From positions 2,320,916-2,384,915 of the forward strand of contig NC_134032.1 in NCBI RefSeq assembly GCF_964204645.1: DNA of 64,000 nucleotides, given 5' to 3'. The position numbers and the translations under genes were made by a program. Every line of letters starts with the position of its first letter. Positions within the stretch are counted from its first letter, which is position 1. The notes under the pieces are model-generated. The model had not been told where the DNA came from. It worked only from the letters and a program-made list of their open reading frames with translations, and made no database searches. Source of the DNA: Tubulanus polymorphus (lineage: Eukaryota > Nemertea > Palaeonemertea > Tubulaniformes > Tubulanidae). Positions 47,636 to 60,593 of the stretch are shown one piece after another.

Positions 47636-50600
47636 GTGATGGCGGAAGACAGACGACAAAGCGAAGGCTACAAAGGCCTTGTGCGGAAGAGGACAGCCCA
47701 GCGGGGACAAGTCACGATGATTTTGAATGACGCAGATTCGGTGGTCAATTCAAGAACAACTCAGGCGCCGGACATCGCGAAACTCGAACGATTAGTGCAG
47801 CGACTCGAGAGCAAGATCACGCTTCTGACTGACATAAATGAAGAAATGTTGGTGATGATGAAAGATGACAGCGTCTACATGCAAGTTTCTAATGAAGCAG
47901 AAGAGGCCATTTCGAATGCCACTGATCGTAAGTTGTTTTATGAACAATATTTGAAGAATACGACGTTAACCGCTACTAAAGTTAGAACTGAAGGATTTCG
48001 GAAATCCACACTTCCGACGCTTAAATTGCCCACGTTTACTGGGAATCTGCTTGAATGGTCTACCTTTTGGGGGTTGTTTGAATCAACAGTGCATAATAAT
48101 TCAGCGTTTTCTAACATTGAGAAATATAGTTATTTGCTCGGTCAAATTAGTGGTGACGCTGTATTGATGGTCTTCCTATGACTTCAGAAAACTATGATAG
48201 TGCCGTTGAATTATTACAAAATCGTTTTGGTCAGACGCACCGTTTGTCAAAAGCATATTTGCAGGCTTTAACTGAATTGAATCCGCCAACAACTGAAGTT
48301 TCGTCATTAAGGCGTTTTTATGATAGTTCTGAAACGTATATTCGACATCTCGGTTCAATTGGTATTTCTACTGAATCCTACGGCGTGATGCTTGTTCCAG
48401 CTATGTTGGACAAGTTACCTTACGATGTTAAAATGTCTATGGCAATTATGTATAATAAACCTGATAGTGATTGGTGTTTATCTGAGCTCAGAGAAGCTTT
48501 ACTTGTTCAAATTCAATTAAAGGAATCATGCATGTCACCAGAAACGAACGCGCCTATTCAATCGTTGCATTTAAATATCAATTCAAAACAATCTGTTAAT
48601 TCGAAACCCGTCAGGAATGTTACTCGAAACTGCGTGTACTGTTGTAAATCTCATTTGCCATCAGATTGTTTTTATGTTACCGACGTTAGGAAGAGAAAGG
48701 ACATCGTTCAAAAGGCAGGCTTATGTTTTAATTGCCTTGGAAAGCATAGAGTGAGTAATTGTCGGTCGGAAGTTTTATGTAAGTTTTGCAAAAAACGACA
48801 CCACAGTAGTTTGTATTTTGCCGTATCCCGCATGTGGCCTGGTACCGGAAATCAGGCTGACATGAGCTTTAGTGAACCGGGTAGAGTTAAGCAAAGAAGA
48901 TTAATCGTATCTAATTCAGCAACTCAAACTAATTCAGTGGTTGAAGGTGGAACCTGCCAATCAAACCAAAATATATCCTTGATAGAATTTGAAACCACAG
49001 CTGTAACGACTAATGCTAAGTTATTAGATACTGTTATGTTAAAAACTGCGGTGACGGAAGTTTCCGGTACTGATAAAACAATCATTGCTAATTTGCTTTT
49101 TGACGATGGGGCGCAACGGACGTTTATTACGTCTCAATTAGCCAAAGATTTAGGGCTTCCAATCACTAGGAAAGAGACAGTAAGCATATCTGTTTTTGGT
49201 TCTGATAAACGTAGTGTACATCATTTGGATTTGGTTACATTGAATGTCCGTTGCAATGACAGCTGTGTAGTTGTAAAAGCATTGGTAGTACCCGAAATTA
49301 CTCAGCCTATATCGGTGAATACTGCATTCAGAGATATTCCAGAATTTAAATCGCTGCAGTTTGCGGACACTGTAAATTCTGACAAGATTAATGTTCAGGT
49401 GTTAATCGGGTCGGATTTTTATTATGATTTTGTGACCGGTCATATTGTTAAGTCGTCTGTTGGTCCTGTAGCAATTAGTTCGAAATTGGGCTATTTGGTT
49501 TGTGGTCCGGTTGGTATTTTTGCTGATCGTCCTGTAGCTGTAATGAGTGTATTAACAAGCGCAGGAAAAACGCCGGAATCAGTTGGTGATTTTTGGTCAT
49601 TGGAGAACACTGGAATTATGCCAAATTCATCGTTTGATAATGATAAAGAATTTGTTACATATTATTGCACGGATTATATTGAAAAGCATGACAATACATA
49701 CTACGCTAAATTGCCATGGCGTGAAAATCATCCAGTTCTGCCGTCAAATTTTGACGTGATAGTGAATAGAACGCATTCAACTATTGATAGATTAAGGAAA
49801 TCTCCTGAGATGTTGGGAAAGTATTCGGACATCATTGTTGATCAGCTTTCAAAGAATTTCATCGAAAAGGTTTCCGAATCTGAATTAGATAATTCTAATG
49901 TTAAACACTACTTAGCTCATCACCCAGTATTCAAACAGTCAGTGACGACGCCTGTGCGTATCGTATTCGACTGTAGTTTTAGTGTAGGCGATAATCCTAG
50001 TTTAAATGACTGTTTGAATAGTGGCCCTTCGTTGTTCAATGAAATAATTCAAATACTCATGAGATTTCGCTTCGGTAAAATAGGTCTAGCTGCTGATATA
50101 GAAAAAGCTTTTCTACAGATTGGGTTACACCCTCGGGATCGTGACGTGACTAGATTTTTTTGGCCTAAAGATCCAACCGATCCGAATTCACCCTTGGAGG
50201 TATACCGTTTTAAACGGGTTTTGTTTGGTGCGACATGCTCGCCTTTCATTTTAAACAGTACAGTTTTGTTCCATTTACAGAATAATTTGAATTCTGTTAC
50301 CAACGATTTGATACACAACATTTACATGGATAATGTAGTTTCCTCCGTAGATTATGAGGAACAGGCCTTGGAATATTATTCACGATCGCGAGATGTGCTC
50401 GCTGAAGGTCATTTCAATTTACGTTCCTGGTCTTCGAACTGTTCTCTATTGAGGGAACACGCTCGAAGTGATGGCGTCTTAGAGAAGTCATTAACTGTAG
50501 ACATTTTAGGTGTTACTTGGGATACAGAATCCGATTGTCTATCATTGAAATCTAGATCCATAAATACCCTAGAACCCGGTACACCTATCACGAAACGCAC

Positions 50601-52993
50601 AGTAACGAGAGACATGAGTAAGATCTATGATCCATTAGGGTTTTTCACCCCAGTAACTGTTAAAATAAAGGTCTTTGTTCAGAGTCTTTGGAAGGATTCT
50701 TACGACTGGGACGATCCCCTGCCAGACGTTTTGTGTTCTCGGTGGAGAGAAATAGCTGGTGACCTAAGCAATCTTCCAGAAATCTCGTTACCTCGATGTT
50801 ACTTTGCCGGTCGTGATCAAAATGCACAGCTAGAATTACATACGTTTGCTGATGCCAGTAAATCTGCGTATGGGGCTGTTTCATATTTGAAGTGTGGTGA
50901 TGAATGTATCTTGATTTCTTCTAAATCACGGGTAGCTCCTAACAAAGAAACTACTATTCCAAGGTTAGAATTAATTGCAGCATTGATAGCGTCAAGGTTG
51001 ACTGATTATATTTGTACCGCTTTAAAGGCAAATGCTCCAAATATCGATGTATATATGTACACAGACAGCCAGATCGTGTTATCATGGCTTAAGTCTAAAA
51101 AGAAATTAAGTGAATTCATTAGGAATAGAGTGTATGGAATAAGATCTTTGGTTGAGAGTACACGCTGGTATTATTGTAGGTCTGATGAAAATCCTGCTGA
51201 TTTGCTCACTCGAGGTGTTGATTGTTCTAAACTACGTGAGTTGTATCAATTCTGGTTCCATGGTCCAGACTGGCTTATTAGTAATATTAGGCCGGAGTAC
51301 CTTTCGATGGCCATTGATGATTCTGAAATCCATGTTATGTCCACTGATTCTGATGCCGATGTTTTCGATGCACCGTTACCGTTTGTTGATTAAAATTGTT
51401 TTTCTTCTATTGTTAGTTTGTTACGACTGTCTTCACTGGTGTTTCGATTCATCAACAACTGCAGAGCCGGAGTTACCCCGAGGCTTCACGGTAGAATTAC
51501 AGCGGAAGAAATGCATTCCGCAGAATATTGGTGGATAAAATTCATTCAAGATTCTGAGTTTCCAAAGGTACGCGAACCATTGACGAAGGTTCAGGGTAAC
51601 AAAGGTTCTTGCTTGGCCATTGTCAATCAATTACAATTATATATAGGTAACGATAATTTGATAAGATGTAGAGGGAGATTGCAAAATGCTCCTATCATCG
51701 ATTCTGCTAAGACTCCAATATTACTCCCAAAATATCATTACCTTACTCGTTTGATAGTGTACAGAGAGCATTGTTACAACTTCCATTCTGGAGTTAATTC
51801 TACTATCGCACAACTCAGAGAGGTCTATTGGATTCCGCAGATTCGACAACTTGTAAAGAATATACTTGAAAATGTGTTGTATGTCGCAAATTATCATGTA
51901 AACCTTACAGGCTCCCAGATCCTCAACCCTTGCCTATATCTCGAATCACAGAAGTACCATGCTTTCATTTTACAGGCGTGGATTATCTGGGGCCTTTGTT
52001 CGTAAGATCGAAAAGTGGAGATTATGTGAAAACACACATTTGTTTGTTTACATGCGCGGTGAGCCGTGCAGTTCATTTGGAGCTTGTGTCAGATCTTACT
52101 ACAGAACAATTCATATTAGCATTTAAGAGATTTGTGTCACGTAGGTCCGTACCTAGACAGCTCATTTCTGATAATGCATCTACGTTCACTTGTGCTAATG
52201 ATATTCTGATCCGCATTTTTTCTGCAGTAGAATTTTCGACATATTCATCCCAACAAGGGATTATTTGGAAATTCATTCCAAAACGTGCGCCGTGGCACGG
52301 CGGATTTTATGAACGATTAGTATCTTTGGTGAAATCATCAATTTATAAGGTGCTAGGTAGAACCTCCGTGACATTTGATGAGTTGCATACTTTAGTTACG
52401 CAGATTGAAAGTCGATTAAATCAATTACGTATATATCTGATGATGTACGCGACCCGGAACCTCTGACTCCGTCCATGCTCCTTTGTGGACACCGTCTTAC
52501 TTCTGTTCCGGTTGCAGATTTTGATAATACTGATCCAGACTTTCGTGTTGATAATGAGAAATTTGTGAAAAGATATAATTATTTGGATTCATTGATTACA
52601 CAATTTTGGAATAGATGGAAGGGTGAATATGTGTTAAGTTTACGTGAGTTTCACCGTACTACGGGCCATAATTGTTGTGATATGAAGGTCGGTTCAGTAG
52701 TTCAAATTCACGATAGCGGTCCTCGTTTAAGGTGGCGTCTAGGTGTAGTTACTGAATTACATCGAGGAAACGATGGCCACGTGAGATCCGCATCTCTTAA
52801 AACATCAACCGGATTTACGAATAGAGCTATAAGTTGTTTGTATCCGTTAGAGGTTTGCGCTAAGGAACCCGTAATAAGTTCTTCAGTGAGTGATGCTCCA
52901 GTATCAACACGTCCGAAGAGAGCAGCGGCAGTTGCAGCAGAAGCAAAAATTCGTCAACTTTCGCGCCGGGCGGAGGAGTCGGATGATGATTAA
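47636..52993 (+). pseudogene. BEL/Pao gag-pol polyprotein, frameshifted
   Basis: Gag (47636-48181) contains LPTLKLPTFTGNLLEWSTFW, the DUF1759 core. A frameshift near 48175 leads into 48178-51393: zinc knuckles (CVYCCKSHLPSDC, CFNCLGKHRVSNC), protease LLFDDGAQRTFI (DDG instead of D-T/S-G), RT with IRIVFDCSFS, LAADIEKAF and YMDNVVSS, and RNase H (LHTFADASKSAYGAV). TAA at 51391 interrupts the frame before the integrase N-terminus (51418-52005; HCYNFHSG). A further shift leads to the integrase core (51930-52466; GVDYLGPL, SDNASTF, GGFYERLV), and another to the C-terminal tail (52475-52993). Confidence 0.93.
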
Positions 52994-53146
52994 TTGCGCT
53001 CTTGAAATATTTATAATACTTGCTGTTAAAATCGAATTTAATTATTGTATGTATATCTGTATTTTTTATTTGAGGTAAACTAGAATGGTGTAAGAAAATG
53101 AAATTGTAATATCAAATTTGAGATTTATATTTTGCGGCGGGAGAAA

Positions 53147-53360
53147 TGTTGAATATTGTAAGCAAGCTTATCTGTATATCCTGTTGTTACGGTTTATGGT
53201 CGAGTTAGTTCACGGTTTATTACTCACATTATTTGTACCTTATATAAATACAGTATTGGGAATAAATTCTATGTCATTTTTGTATCTGCGATATACGTGT
53301 GTGTGTTGTTGGTCTTTGGTGCGCCCGTTTAAGGGCCCGACTGTCGCAGAGTTTTCTACA
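53147..53360 (+). repeat. 3' LTR of the BEL/Pao element
   Basis: 214 bp, matching 47388-47600 and preceded by the purine tract. Confidence 0.95.
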
Positions 53361-53365
53361 ATGAG

Positions 53366-54337
53366 ATTGAGATCGTTGAGGACTATCTATACCTGGGAGT
53401 TAAGTTCAATTGGAATGGCAGCTTCGCCAAAGCAAAAAAATAACTATATGACAAGGCAATGAGAGCAATGTTCTCGGTAATACAAAAAGGCAGACGCTTG
53501 AAGCTCCCGATAGATGTTATGCTGAAACTATTTGATATGTGCGTCGCACCCGTTGCGTTATATGGTTGTGAGATATGGGGCTTTGAAAGCCTCGATTTAT
53601 TAGAGAGTCTGCACTGTACGTTTTGCAAAATTATTATGAAAGTGTCAAAATGTTCGCACAACCTGCAGGTATTAGCTGAACTTGGGCGGTACCCCATGAG
53701 TATCGAGGTAAAACGGAGGATGGTAAACTTTTGGCTTAAAACTGTTACCGGCAAAGAATCAAAACTTAATGCAATCCTGTACCGTATATCCCTCAATCTG
53801 TATGTACGCGAAAAACACAAGTCCCCTTGGTTATTGTATATAAAGAAAATATTTGACGACATTGGCTTATCTTACATATGGTTACAGCAATACATGGAAA
53901 ATTATAAAACGCTCTCCAAGTACGTGAAACAAGTCCTCCGTGACCAACACGTACAAGAAATGCTTCAAAAAGTGAATGACGATCAGCAGTATGTTAATTT
54001 CAAACTATATAAGAACGATGTTAGGCTTGAAAAATATATAACTCAACTTGATGGAAGTCTTGTGCATAGCTTATTCGAATTCAGAATTGGTTCCTATTTA
54101 TTACCGGTAAATAATCGATCGAACGCTCATATAGACCGAAGTGAAAGACTGTGCCCTGCCTGTAACACCGTAGGAGATGAGCTTCACTTCATTTATGACT
54201 GCACTTTGCTAAGTGATCTGCGTGATAATTCCATCCATTTAAGTATGTCCAGAAACTTGGAAATATTAAGGAATCCTACCCCACAATTAGCTAGATTTAT
54301 CCAGTTAGGTTTAAGTTTATACAGATCCCTCCAGTGA
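53366..54337 (+). pseudogene. LINE reverse transcriptase, second part, with C-terminal zinc knuckle
   Basis: It continues EIEIVEDYLYLGVKFNWNGS, hits one in-frame TAA at 53441-53443, then continues in the same frame as LYDKAMRAMFSVIQKGRRLK and on to SLQ before TGA at 54335-54337. The C-terminal CPACNTVGDELHFIYDC is the CCHC-like motif found at the end of many non-LTR RT proteins. Apart from the stop and the BEL/Pao insertion the frame is intact. Confidence 0.88.
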
Positions 54338-54769
54338 ATTGTGTATATACGTGTGATATATCTTGCTGTATATAATGCAATCTCTGTACTTGCTTAGTTT
54401 GTAAATAGTTTTATTACTGAAAGTTTGATATTAAATTTTGTTAATTCCTATTTTGTTTTGTATATATGTATATAATTCTGTTCATGTTTTGTAAATTTTT
54501 ATATTCCATATTTTGTATTCAATCTTGTCTCCACGTACCATCTTATGGTTGGAGTGAAATAAATATCTTATCTTATCTTAACTCGCTCGAGTTTGACCCA
54601 GGCCGTACTATCACTGAGAACCGAAGTGATACCACGTTCTATTGTAGAAATCGAGGCTTCCGATTGTGGCAAGCCGGGATCCAACCGGTTACACATGTTT
54701 TGTGATATTATAATTCCATTTGTGGCAAGTGAGGATGCACCGTGTCGCTAGTTTGCATTAGGAACAGAT

Positions 54770-54850
54770 GCCCACAAAAAATATTTCAACTTTATTTAAT
54801 GAATGATTGATTTTTAGGCTTCGGTAATACATTTTCTGAGATAGTGTAAC
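54770..54850. repeat. Fragment related to the right end of the 7668-9166 element
   Basis: 'tttatttaatgaatgattga' + 'tttttaggcttcggtaatac' resembles 'tttatttaatgtataattaa' + 'tctttaagctatggtaacac' at 9110-9148, followed by 'attttctgagatagtgt' versus 'attttttgagacaccctgt'. Confidence 0.55.
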
Positions 54851-55539
54851 ATGCTGTGATAGAGGCCGTCCACACATCTGAATTCGTCTGCCCGTCGGTG
54901 TTGGAGACACGCAGTACAACACAACAAAATGTAACGGGGGCTTTAAAAACTTCGATTGTCCGTCGTGTAAATTACTTGTTTGCGAACAGTATATGTGCTT
55001 GTTACCAATCTTATAAAATGGCAATTACATTCCAGACTTCTCGCAGAAGTGTTTATACCATCATGACGACGACGTCTATAATCGTAAACCAATTGATTAA
55101 AAGATGATCAATTTTCGATGGGACGATGGTGTAGTGCGAGCCTAATTTGCATACACAGATGAATGGTGGAGACATAACAATTGAAAATGAAACATTGAAA
55201 TCGCATTCTCCTTCCATCTTTCTAACCAGGGCAGCTCGATAGCGATAAGTCAATATCCGATATTTTCAGAGTTCGCGAGAGATAGATTATTCCAAACCCA
55301 GCCCACTGCAGGCTTTCGAAAAATATGAATGATTCGGATGTGACAAATGGAGCTACAAGGCCGAACGACATCCTCAATGCGCGTGCGGTAACTCTAACGT
55401 GTTGGCAGCGTGTTTGACTCTAACGTGTTTGATTCTTTTTGATTAACGACCTTTACCAATTCGTGAACATTTAATCGCAATCAACGCCAAAATTAAGATA
55501 GCGTTTACACTGACAAGCGTGAATGATACAAAACAGGTT
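54851..55539. other. No gene seen
   Basis: Short frames on both strands overlap one another (54856-55107, 54758-55024, 55053-55253) and have no recognisable motifs. Confidence 0.4.
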
Positions 55540-55895
55540 CTGGGACCTTGACCTTCGACCTACAGGACCCGAAATGTAATAAGTTATTGACCCTACTCTT
55601 AGTCTTTAGGATAACCCATCCAAAAAATGGCACCAAATTATCTTCAATCCATGAGATAGAGCCCGGAAATGAAAAATACATAACAGCTTCTAGTAACCTC
55701 ATAGTAACCTTGACTTTGACCAATACGACCAGGAATCTAATCAGTTACCCACGGTCCCTAGGACAACCCATCCATAGAATTTCAGTTAGTTATCCTATAC
55801 CGTTTATGAGTTAGAGCCCGTAAATGAAATTCGCAAAATGGCTTCCTGTGACGTTGACCTTGGATGTAACAGGACCCAAAATCTAATCAGTTACT
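55540..55895. repeat. About 150-bp unit repeated two to three times ('gaccttgaccttcgacct' type)
   Basis: 'ggacccgaaatgtaataagt', 'gaccaggaatctaatcagtt' and 'ggacccaaaatctaatcagt' head successive units. 'taacccatccaaaaaatgg' and 'caacccatccatagaattt' align in the middle. Confidence 0.75.
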
Positions 55896-56224
55896 AACCA
55901 CATATAGTACAACACAACTGTTGAATTTGAAGAAATTTTGTCGTTTAGCTGCTATGACACGGAAACCACTGCGTACAGGCGGACGACGAATTTAATACAG
56001 TATGCCTCCCCCCGCAACGCGAGGAATAACCCGCGGGAGGCTTTCACCCAATCCCCTTCCGAGGGTTATTCTAATTTAAATAACTATCGAAATTTTGAGA
56101 TGCTCCCTTATTGCTATGTCTTTATCCTGACCCAAGCATAACTGTATTTCTTTTTTCAGCTTTACAACTGATTCCACTTAATTTAATAATTCCATTTTGG
56201 TGTTAGTACTGGATTGTTGTTGAC

Positions 56225-57189
56225 ACCAATATTAGCCAGACGTGTTATCCATGAGTGCGTCACCTGTCGACGTTAACGAGTGAAGCCACTACAGCAACGA
56301 ATGGCCGACCTATCAAACTTTCGGCTGACGCCATTCAGCCGACCGTTCAAGACAACGATTGTTAATAACCTTGGACCAGTCCTCGTGACGTTGAACCGTA
56401 ATACGACAACCAAGGACAATTGTGCGGTATTCGTTTGGGCTTGCTACGAGCTGTACATTTAATCTCTGTCCGAGACTTGTCGACGTCAGCATTTATGCCA
56501 GCTTTCGAACGATTCGCTAGCACACGTGGTGCCCCCGCTATTATCGTTCGTGACGGCGCAACTTGTTTAGGAGGAGCAGATAACGAATTCCGTTAGTTGC
56601 AGTTTAGCCTAGATCGGGAAAAACTTCAAACTTACACGCGGAAGTACGATGTCCAGTGGAAGCTTGCTCCACCCACAGGACCACGTCATCAGGGTCTGGT
56701 TAAACGCATGGTGCAAGAAGTGAAGAAATCCGTGAGACATATCGTCAAAGCCGACAACCTAACATTTGAATGGGAGAAGTCTTCTCGATTATTGCCGGGC
56801 TACTGAATAGTCGCCAAATCGCCACTGTATCGCCTTCGCCTCTAGACGAGCCATCGATTACTTCCAAGCATTTTCTCGTTGGGCGAGGTTATTAACATAG
56901 TGTGCAAACGCCGTTTGAAGACTACGTTAGTAATACCCAAGCAAAGAAGAGAACTTTGCAAGATGATGGTGGACGGTTCCTGGTGAATGGTGTTTCGGTT
57001 TTTGGAACTGAACATAGTGTCATATTAAACCAACACAGTGCACACGATGACGAGGAACAGCCTAGGTTCGGACTTGATGCTGACGCTGAATTCATAAATA
57101 ACAGGGATGCAAATCCCAGAATTGATTTCGATTGGTCCCAATACTTCATTGAGGTTGATCAGGGGATTAACAGGTTCAGACCTGAATAA
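56225..57189 (+). pseudogene. BEL/Pao integrase remnant (second, unrelated copy)
   Basis: Readable pieces in shifting frames: IHECVTCRR (zinc-binding end), then LQQRMADLSNFRLTPFSRPF, then FMPAFERFASTRGAPAIIVR with DGATCLGG, then VQWKLAPPTGPRHQGLVKRM and TSKHFLVGRG. The order matches a BEL/Pao integrase from N-terminal finger to core to the 'LTPNHFLLGR'-like end. Stops and shifts occur throughout. The final frame 56902-57189 (QTPFEDYVSNTQAKKRTLQD...) may be its tail or an unrelated fragment. Confidence 0.65.
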
Positions 57190-58330
57190 AGCTACAGCAA
57201 CAACATACCATAACATAATATGAATGTATCATTAAGTTATACCGATATGATAAATAAACGAACAGCTGCAACGCGATTTAAAACGTTATAAACTATTTGC
57301 ATATGAAAACCATAACAAATCATATTCTATCATATATTCGTAAATCCTGATCTGAATATGCACACGTGTCCCCGAGCTTTCACTGGCCATTTTACATGGT
57401 ATAATACGAAGGTGATTTTGGGTGAAACTAGTGTCTCCAGTTAACTTAAGCATTACTTAGGAGCTACTGAACCTATATAAACAAACTATACACCAAATTT
57501 GAGATACGAAATGGGGATTAATTTCAGAGTTCCTGGGTTCAGATTGGTGCGTTGAGGTCATGTGACCTAAGTCAGCAATCTTGGATTCGAAATTACCATG
57601 CACAATTTCTGGAATAGAAGCCTGGAAAAATAGTAATCCTCAAAATAGAGCAAATTTCCACACAGATATAGATAACTACACTTCTTTTCTTTGATACGAT
57701 GATAAAAGAAATCTATTTTAACAAAATATTTCATAGAAATATGGTACGGAAATATGGAACTCAACGGTGAACAATATCGTATTGATGGGGTTATGTTTGA
57801 TCTGAGTGACCCCTGGGCACCGTCATTATTGTTCTCCACTTCTTTAGAATCAGTCTATAAAAAGATTTAGAAACAATTTTTGCGTTATTTGCTTGAGATA
57901 AAATCCTAATTTCTAATCATATATGTATCTAGGTCACAAGGTCTGTATGTTGCTTGCACAGTGTATGGCAAACAATTTATTTGTATGATAAGTTCATTAT
58001 TCAAAGATATGATGGATATATTTCCAGCGCAAATGAAATTGCAAAATCCCTCGATTGATCATTCTGTCAGAACAATGACCTCTGAACAGCATCAATCGAC
58101 AGATTACTGCACGTATTTTGAATAAAATTTATATTCGAATCCGCATTTAAATAGGTTTAGATTATATTAGATTTTTGATTGTAGTTTTATCAGTAGTTTA
58201 GTTCTGGCAGTTGCAGTTATCGTGTGCTCCAAGACTGACGTAGAAAAATGTGAGTTTTACAGGAAGTCTTTTTGCATAGTTTCAACAGATAATTGGATAT
58301 ATTGAAAAAAACACCAAAATTTCATTTACA
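57190..58330. other. No gene seen
   Basis: AT-rich DNA between the integrase remnant and the phospholipase gene. The minus-strand frame 57567-57839 has no motifs. Confidence 0.4.
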
Positions 58331-60593
58331 ATGATAATACTAAAAACGTTCGTGCAATGTTCTTGTAGATTTCTTCTTTACTTTCAGGAAGTAACTATAG
58401 TTGAATGCTACTTTTTGTTTTACAGGAATTTCATATTCTATCGTTTGTTTTACATTTGTTTGTTGTGCTCATTGTGGAAATTTGGTAAGTCTTCTCAGGT
58501 TTTGCTTTACTGTACGTCTTTTGGAGCTTCGTTCACGCAGATTTTCAACCTATCTGATCGTTGTTGTTTTAACCTAACGGGACCGCAGTCTCTGAAGTGT
58601 TGTCCGTGCACTGTTAGCCGCAAGCAGGACTCCATCCCGTTTGCCACTCACGAGTTTTATCGAATGTTCGTTTATTTAAATACGATCGAAAACTGAATTA
58701 CATTGCACAGGTTATAATACAGTGATGCAATTACAGATTGAACTTTTATTACAGATACCGTAATTTCTATCAGCGTTGAGGAAAGAAGCTTGGACCAGTT
58801 TGGCCATATGATGAAAGAATTGACAAAACGACCGGTATCAGATTTCAACGAATACGGCAACTATTGCGGGAAGGGAGGTAGTGGGCGTGTCCTTGATCAG
58901 ATTGACAGGTATATAGCACCCAACAGTGACGATGAAATTACGTTCTATGCGATGATAATACCTTGCAACAAACCTACACCAAATTTCATTCAAATGCATT
59001 TAAAGCCATTGCAATGCAAGAGACAAATACGTGTATTTCGATCTATAACTTCAAAAGACAATCTTCAATGTTTAACCGGAGTTAATTACTTTTTTTGACC
59101 TTTTTACTTAACTGGAAATTAAATTCAATATCCTTAGATCAGTTAAAGTACCAACTTAGATTTTACAGGTCCTATATTGTAAACGGTTATAGAACCAAAG
59201 CATAATTCCGCTGGCCTAATGCTGTTGGAATGCTGTAGAACCTGAATGAATTAAGACTGGTCTCAAGTTGTTAGGTTTGGTTATGGAGCCAACATTTCCT
59301 TTATTGGGTTTTAAGTTATTAACTGGTAAAAGTACCAACGCATCTCATTAATTGTCGGTTTGTTTTATTCAATACATATATATCATTTTATTCACATGTA
59401 AATTGTCACATGAAATTCAAGCTTAAAATCCCGTACTATTTTTCTAAAGGTGCTGTAAAGTGCACGATGATTGTTACGGTCGTATTAGCAACAACGAATG
59501 TAAAAGCAAGAGTTTTTGGGACATTCTGTTTACTTCAGTTTATCTGAATAGATACGCGTGGAAAATGCAAAATGGCGCGATCATTTGCGGTACGTATATC
59601 CAACCAGAGATATCTTAACGTCGATAGTGCCGATCACTTAAACCCGATTGTTGCACTTAGCGTTTTGAAATTACGTACTTTACTCAAATTCAATGTAAGA
59701 TAAGTAACGACGTTTACTCGGTACATTTGAGGAGAACATTGACACTACAATCTGCGTCCGTGTTGCAAAGATGGTACAAAATCTAACATTGAAAATAAAA
59801 GCAGCCTGAACCCTTTCGCTGGGTACTATTTGAATAATCCACGAGCAATAAATCTGTGTTTATGTTGATTTTGATTTCAAAATGAATTCATGCGGTTTTT
59901 TAATGAAGAAAGACTCATCAAACTATCGGTTATGATGCTAGTTGTAAGAGCTTTAAACGACGATAAAATGTTTGGTACACAAAGTTTGAACATCAAGGTA
60001 ACCAGTGACTTAGATCTCGATGTTAATCTTAGTTCACGTCTTTGTTAACATAAATTAGTTTTATTATAATAGAAAACATTGTAAGCACTTTCTATGAGAT
60101 AGAGCATTTCAACGACTGTAAGACATCCGTAAAGCATACTGATGACGTTTTAGCAGCCAGGTGGCTAGTTTGTCATCTAGTCGAAATTAGGTTAATAGGT
60201 CAAGTGTCACGTGTCAGGGGACATCGCCGTTATCTATCGGATTACATCGTCACAGCCCAAATGATATCGCCAGTGAAAGGGCGAAGCAGATGATATGAAA
60301 TTCGACACGTCAAAAAGTGCATTGTATCGTTGAGCTAATAGATTATTCGGCGTTTGTAATTAAGCTCACGAGATCTTATGATTAATTCCATATTTAGTGC
60401 ATTTTGTTTTTTATGAAGATTCTTTTGAAGATTCTCATTTTTTCTACTAGAATCAAGAAATAACAGATGTGATATGGTACTGTGCCAATGCGACAAGACT
60501 GCCGCCGAGTGCTTCAAGAAAAACTTGCGATTTTACAACCCGGCCAGAAAATCGTCGAGTCATTTGGATAAATTCATCCACGCGTTCTACTAA
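58331..60593 (+). CDS. Secreted phospholipase A2, four exons (first exon tentative)
   Basis: Exons 58755-58908, 59450-59589 and 60451-60593 join in phase 2 then 1. Exon 1 may be 58331-58484 (phase 1 donor gtaagt), whose hydrophobic reading would supply the signal peptide; this is uncertain. The product hydrolyses the sn-2 ester of phospholipids with calcium. Visible features: FGHMMKELT helix, calcium loop YGNYCGKGGSG, Asp-Arg before the splice, active-site CCKVHDDCY, and CQCDKTAAECFKKNLRFYNP for the second long helix. The mature protein is about 140 residues, normal for the family. In the calcium loop the usual YGC is YGN, and the C-terminus (HLDKFIHAFY) lacks the terminal cysteine, so one conserved disulphide is missing as a pair. 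It could act in digestion, defence or venom; nothing here decides which. Confidence 0.88.
59140..59300. repeat. Decayed member of the 'ggtctcaagttgttagg' family in a PLA2 intron
   Basis: 'aagactggtctcaagttgtt' + 'aggtttggttatggagcc' matches the 46-bp unit at 15369-16081. Neighbouring words are diverged and the inverted ends are not evident. Confidence 0.6.

Larger units (their letters stand above)
47388..53360 (+). mobile_element. BEL/Pao LTR retrotransposon
   Basis: Two LTRs of 213-214 bp start TGTTGAATATTG and end TTTTCTACA. The 5-bp target duplication ATGAG lies at 47383-47387 and 53361-53365. A primer-binding-site candidate begins TGGTCCCTCGAGCCC at 47605, and a purine tract GGGAGAAA ends at 53146. 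The internal order is gag, protease, RT, RNase H, integrase, as in BEL/Pao. The frame is broken in several places, so this copy is not autonomous. Confidence 0.95.
46326..54580 (+). mobile_element. 5'-truncated non-LTR retrotransposon (LINE), split by a BEL/Pao element
   Basis: The RT frame starts at 46326 or a little before, stops at the BEL/Pao insertion (47388-53360) and resumes at 53366. No endonuclease domain is present upstream, so the 5' end is lost. The 3' UTR ends in a short tandem tail, AATAAATATCTTATCTTATC + TTA at about 54558-54580, the kind of simple-repeat end many CR1/L2-like LINEs have. The clade is not assigned. Confidence 0.85.
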
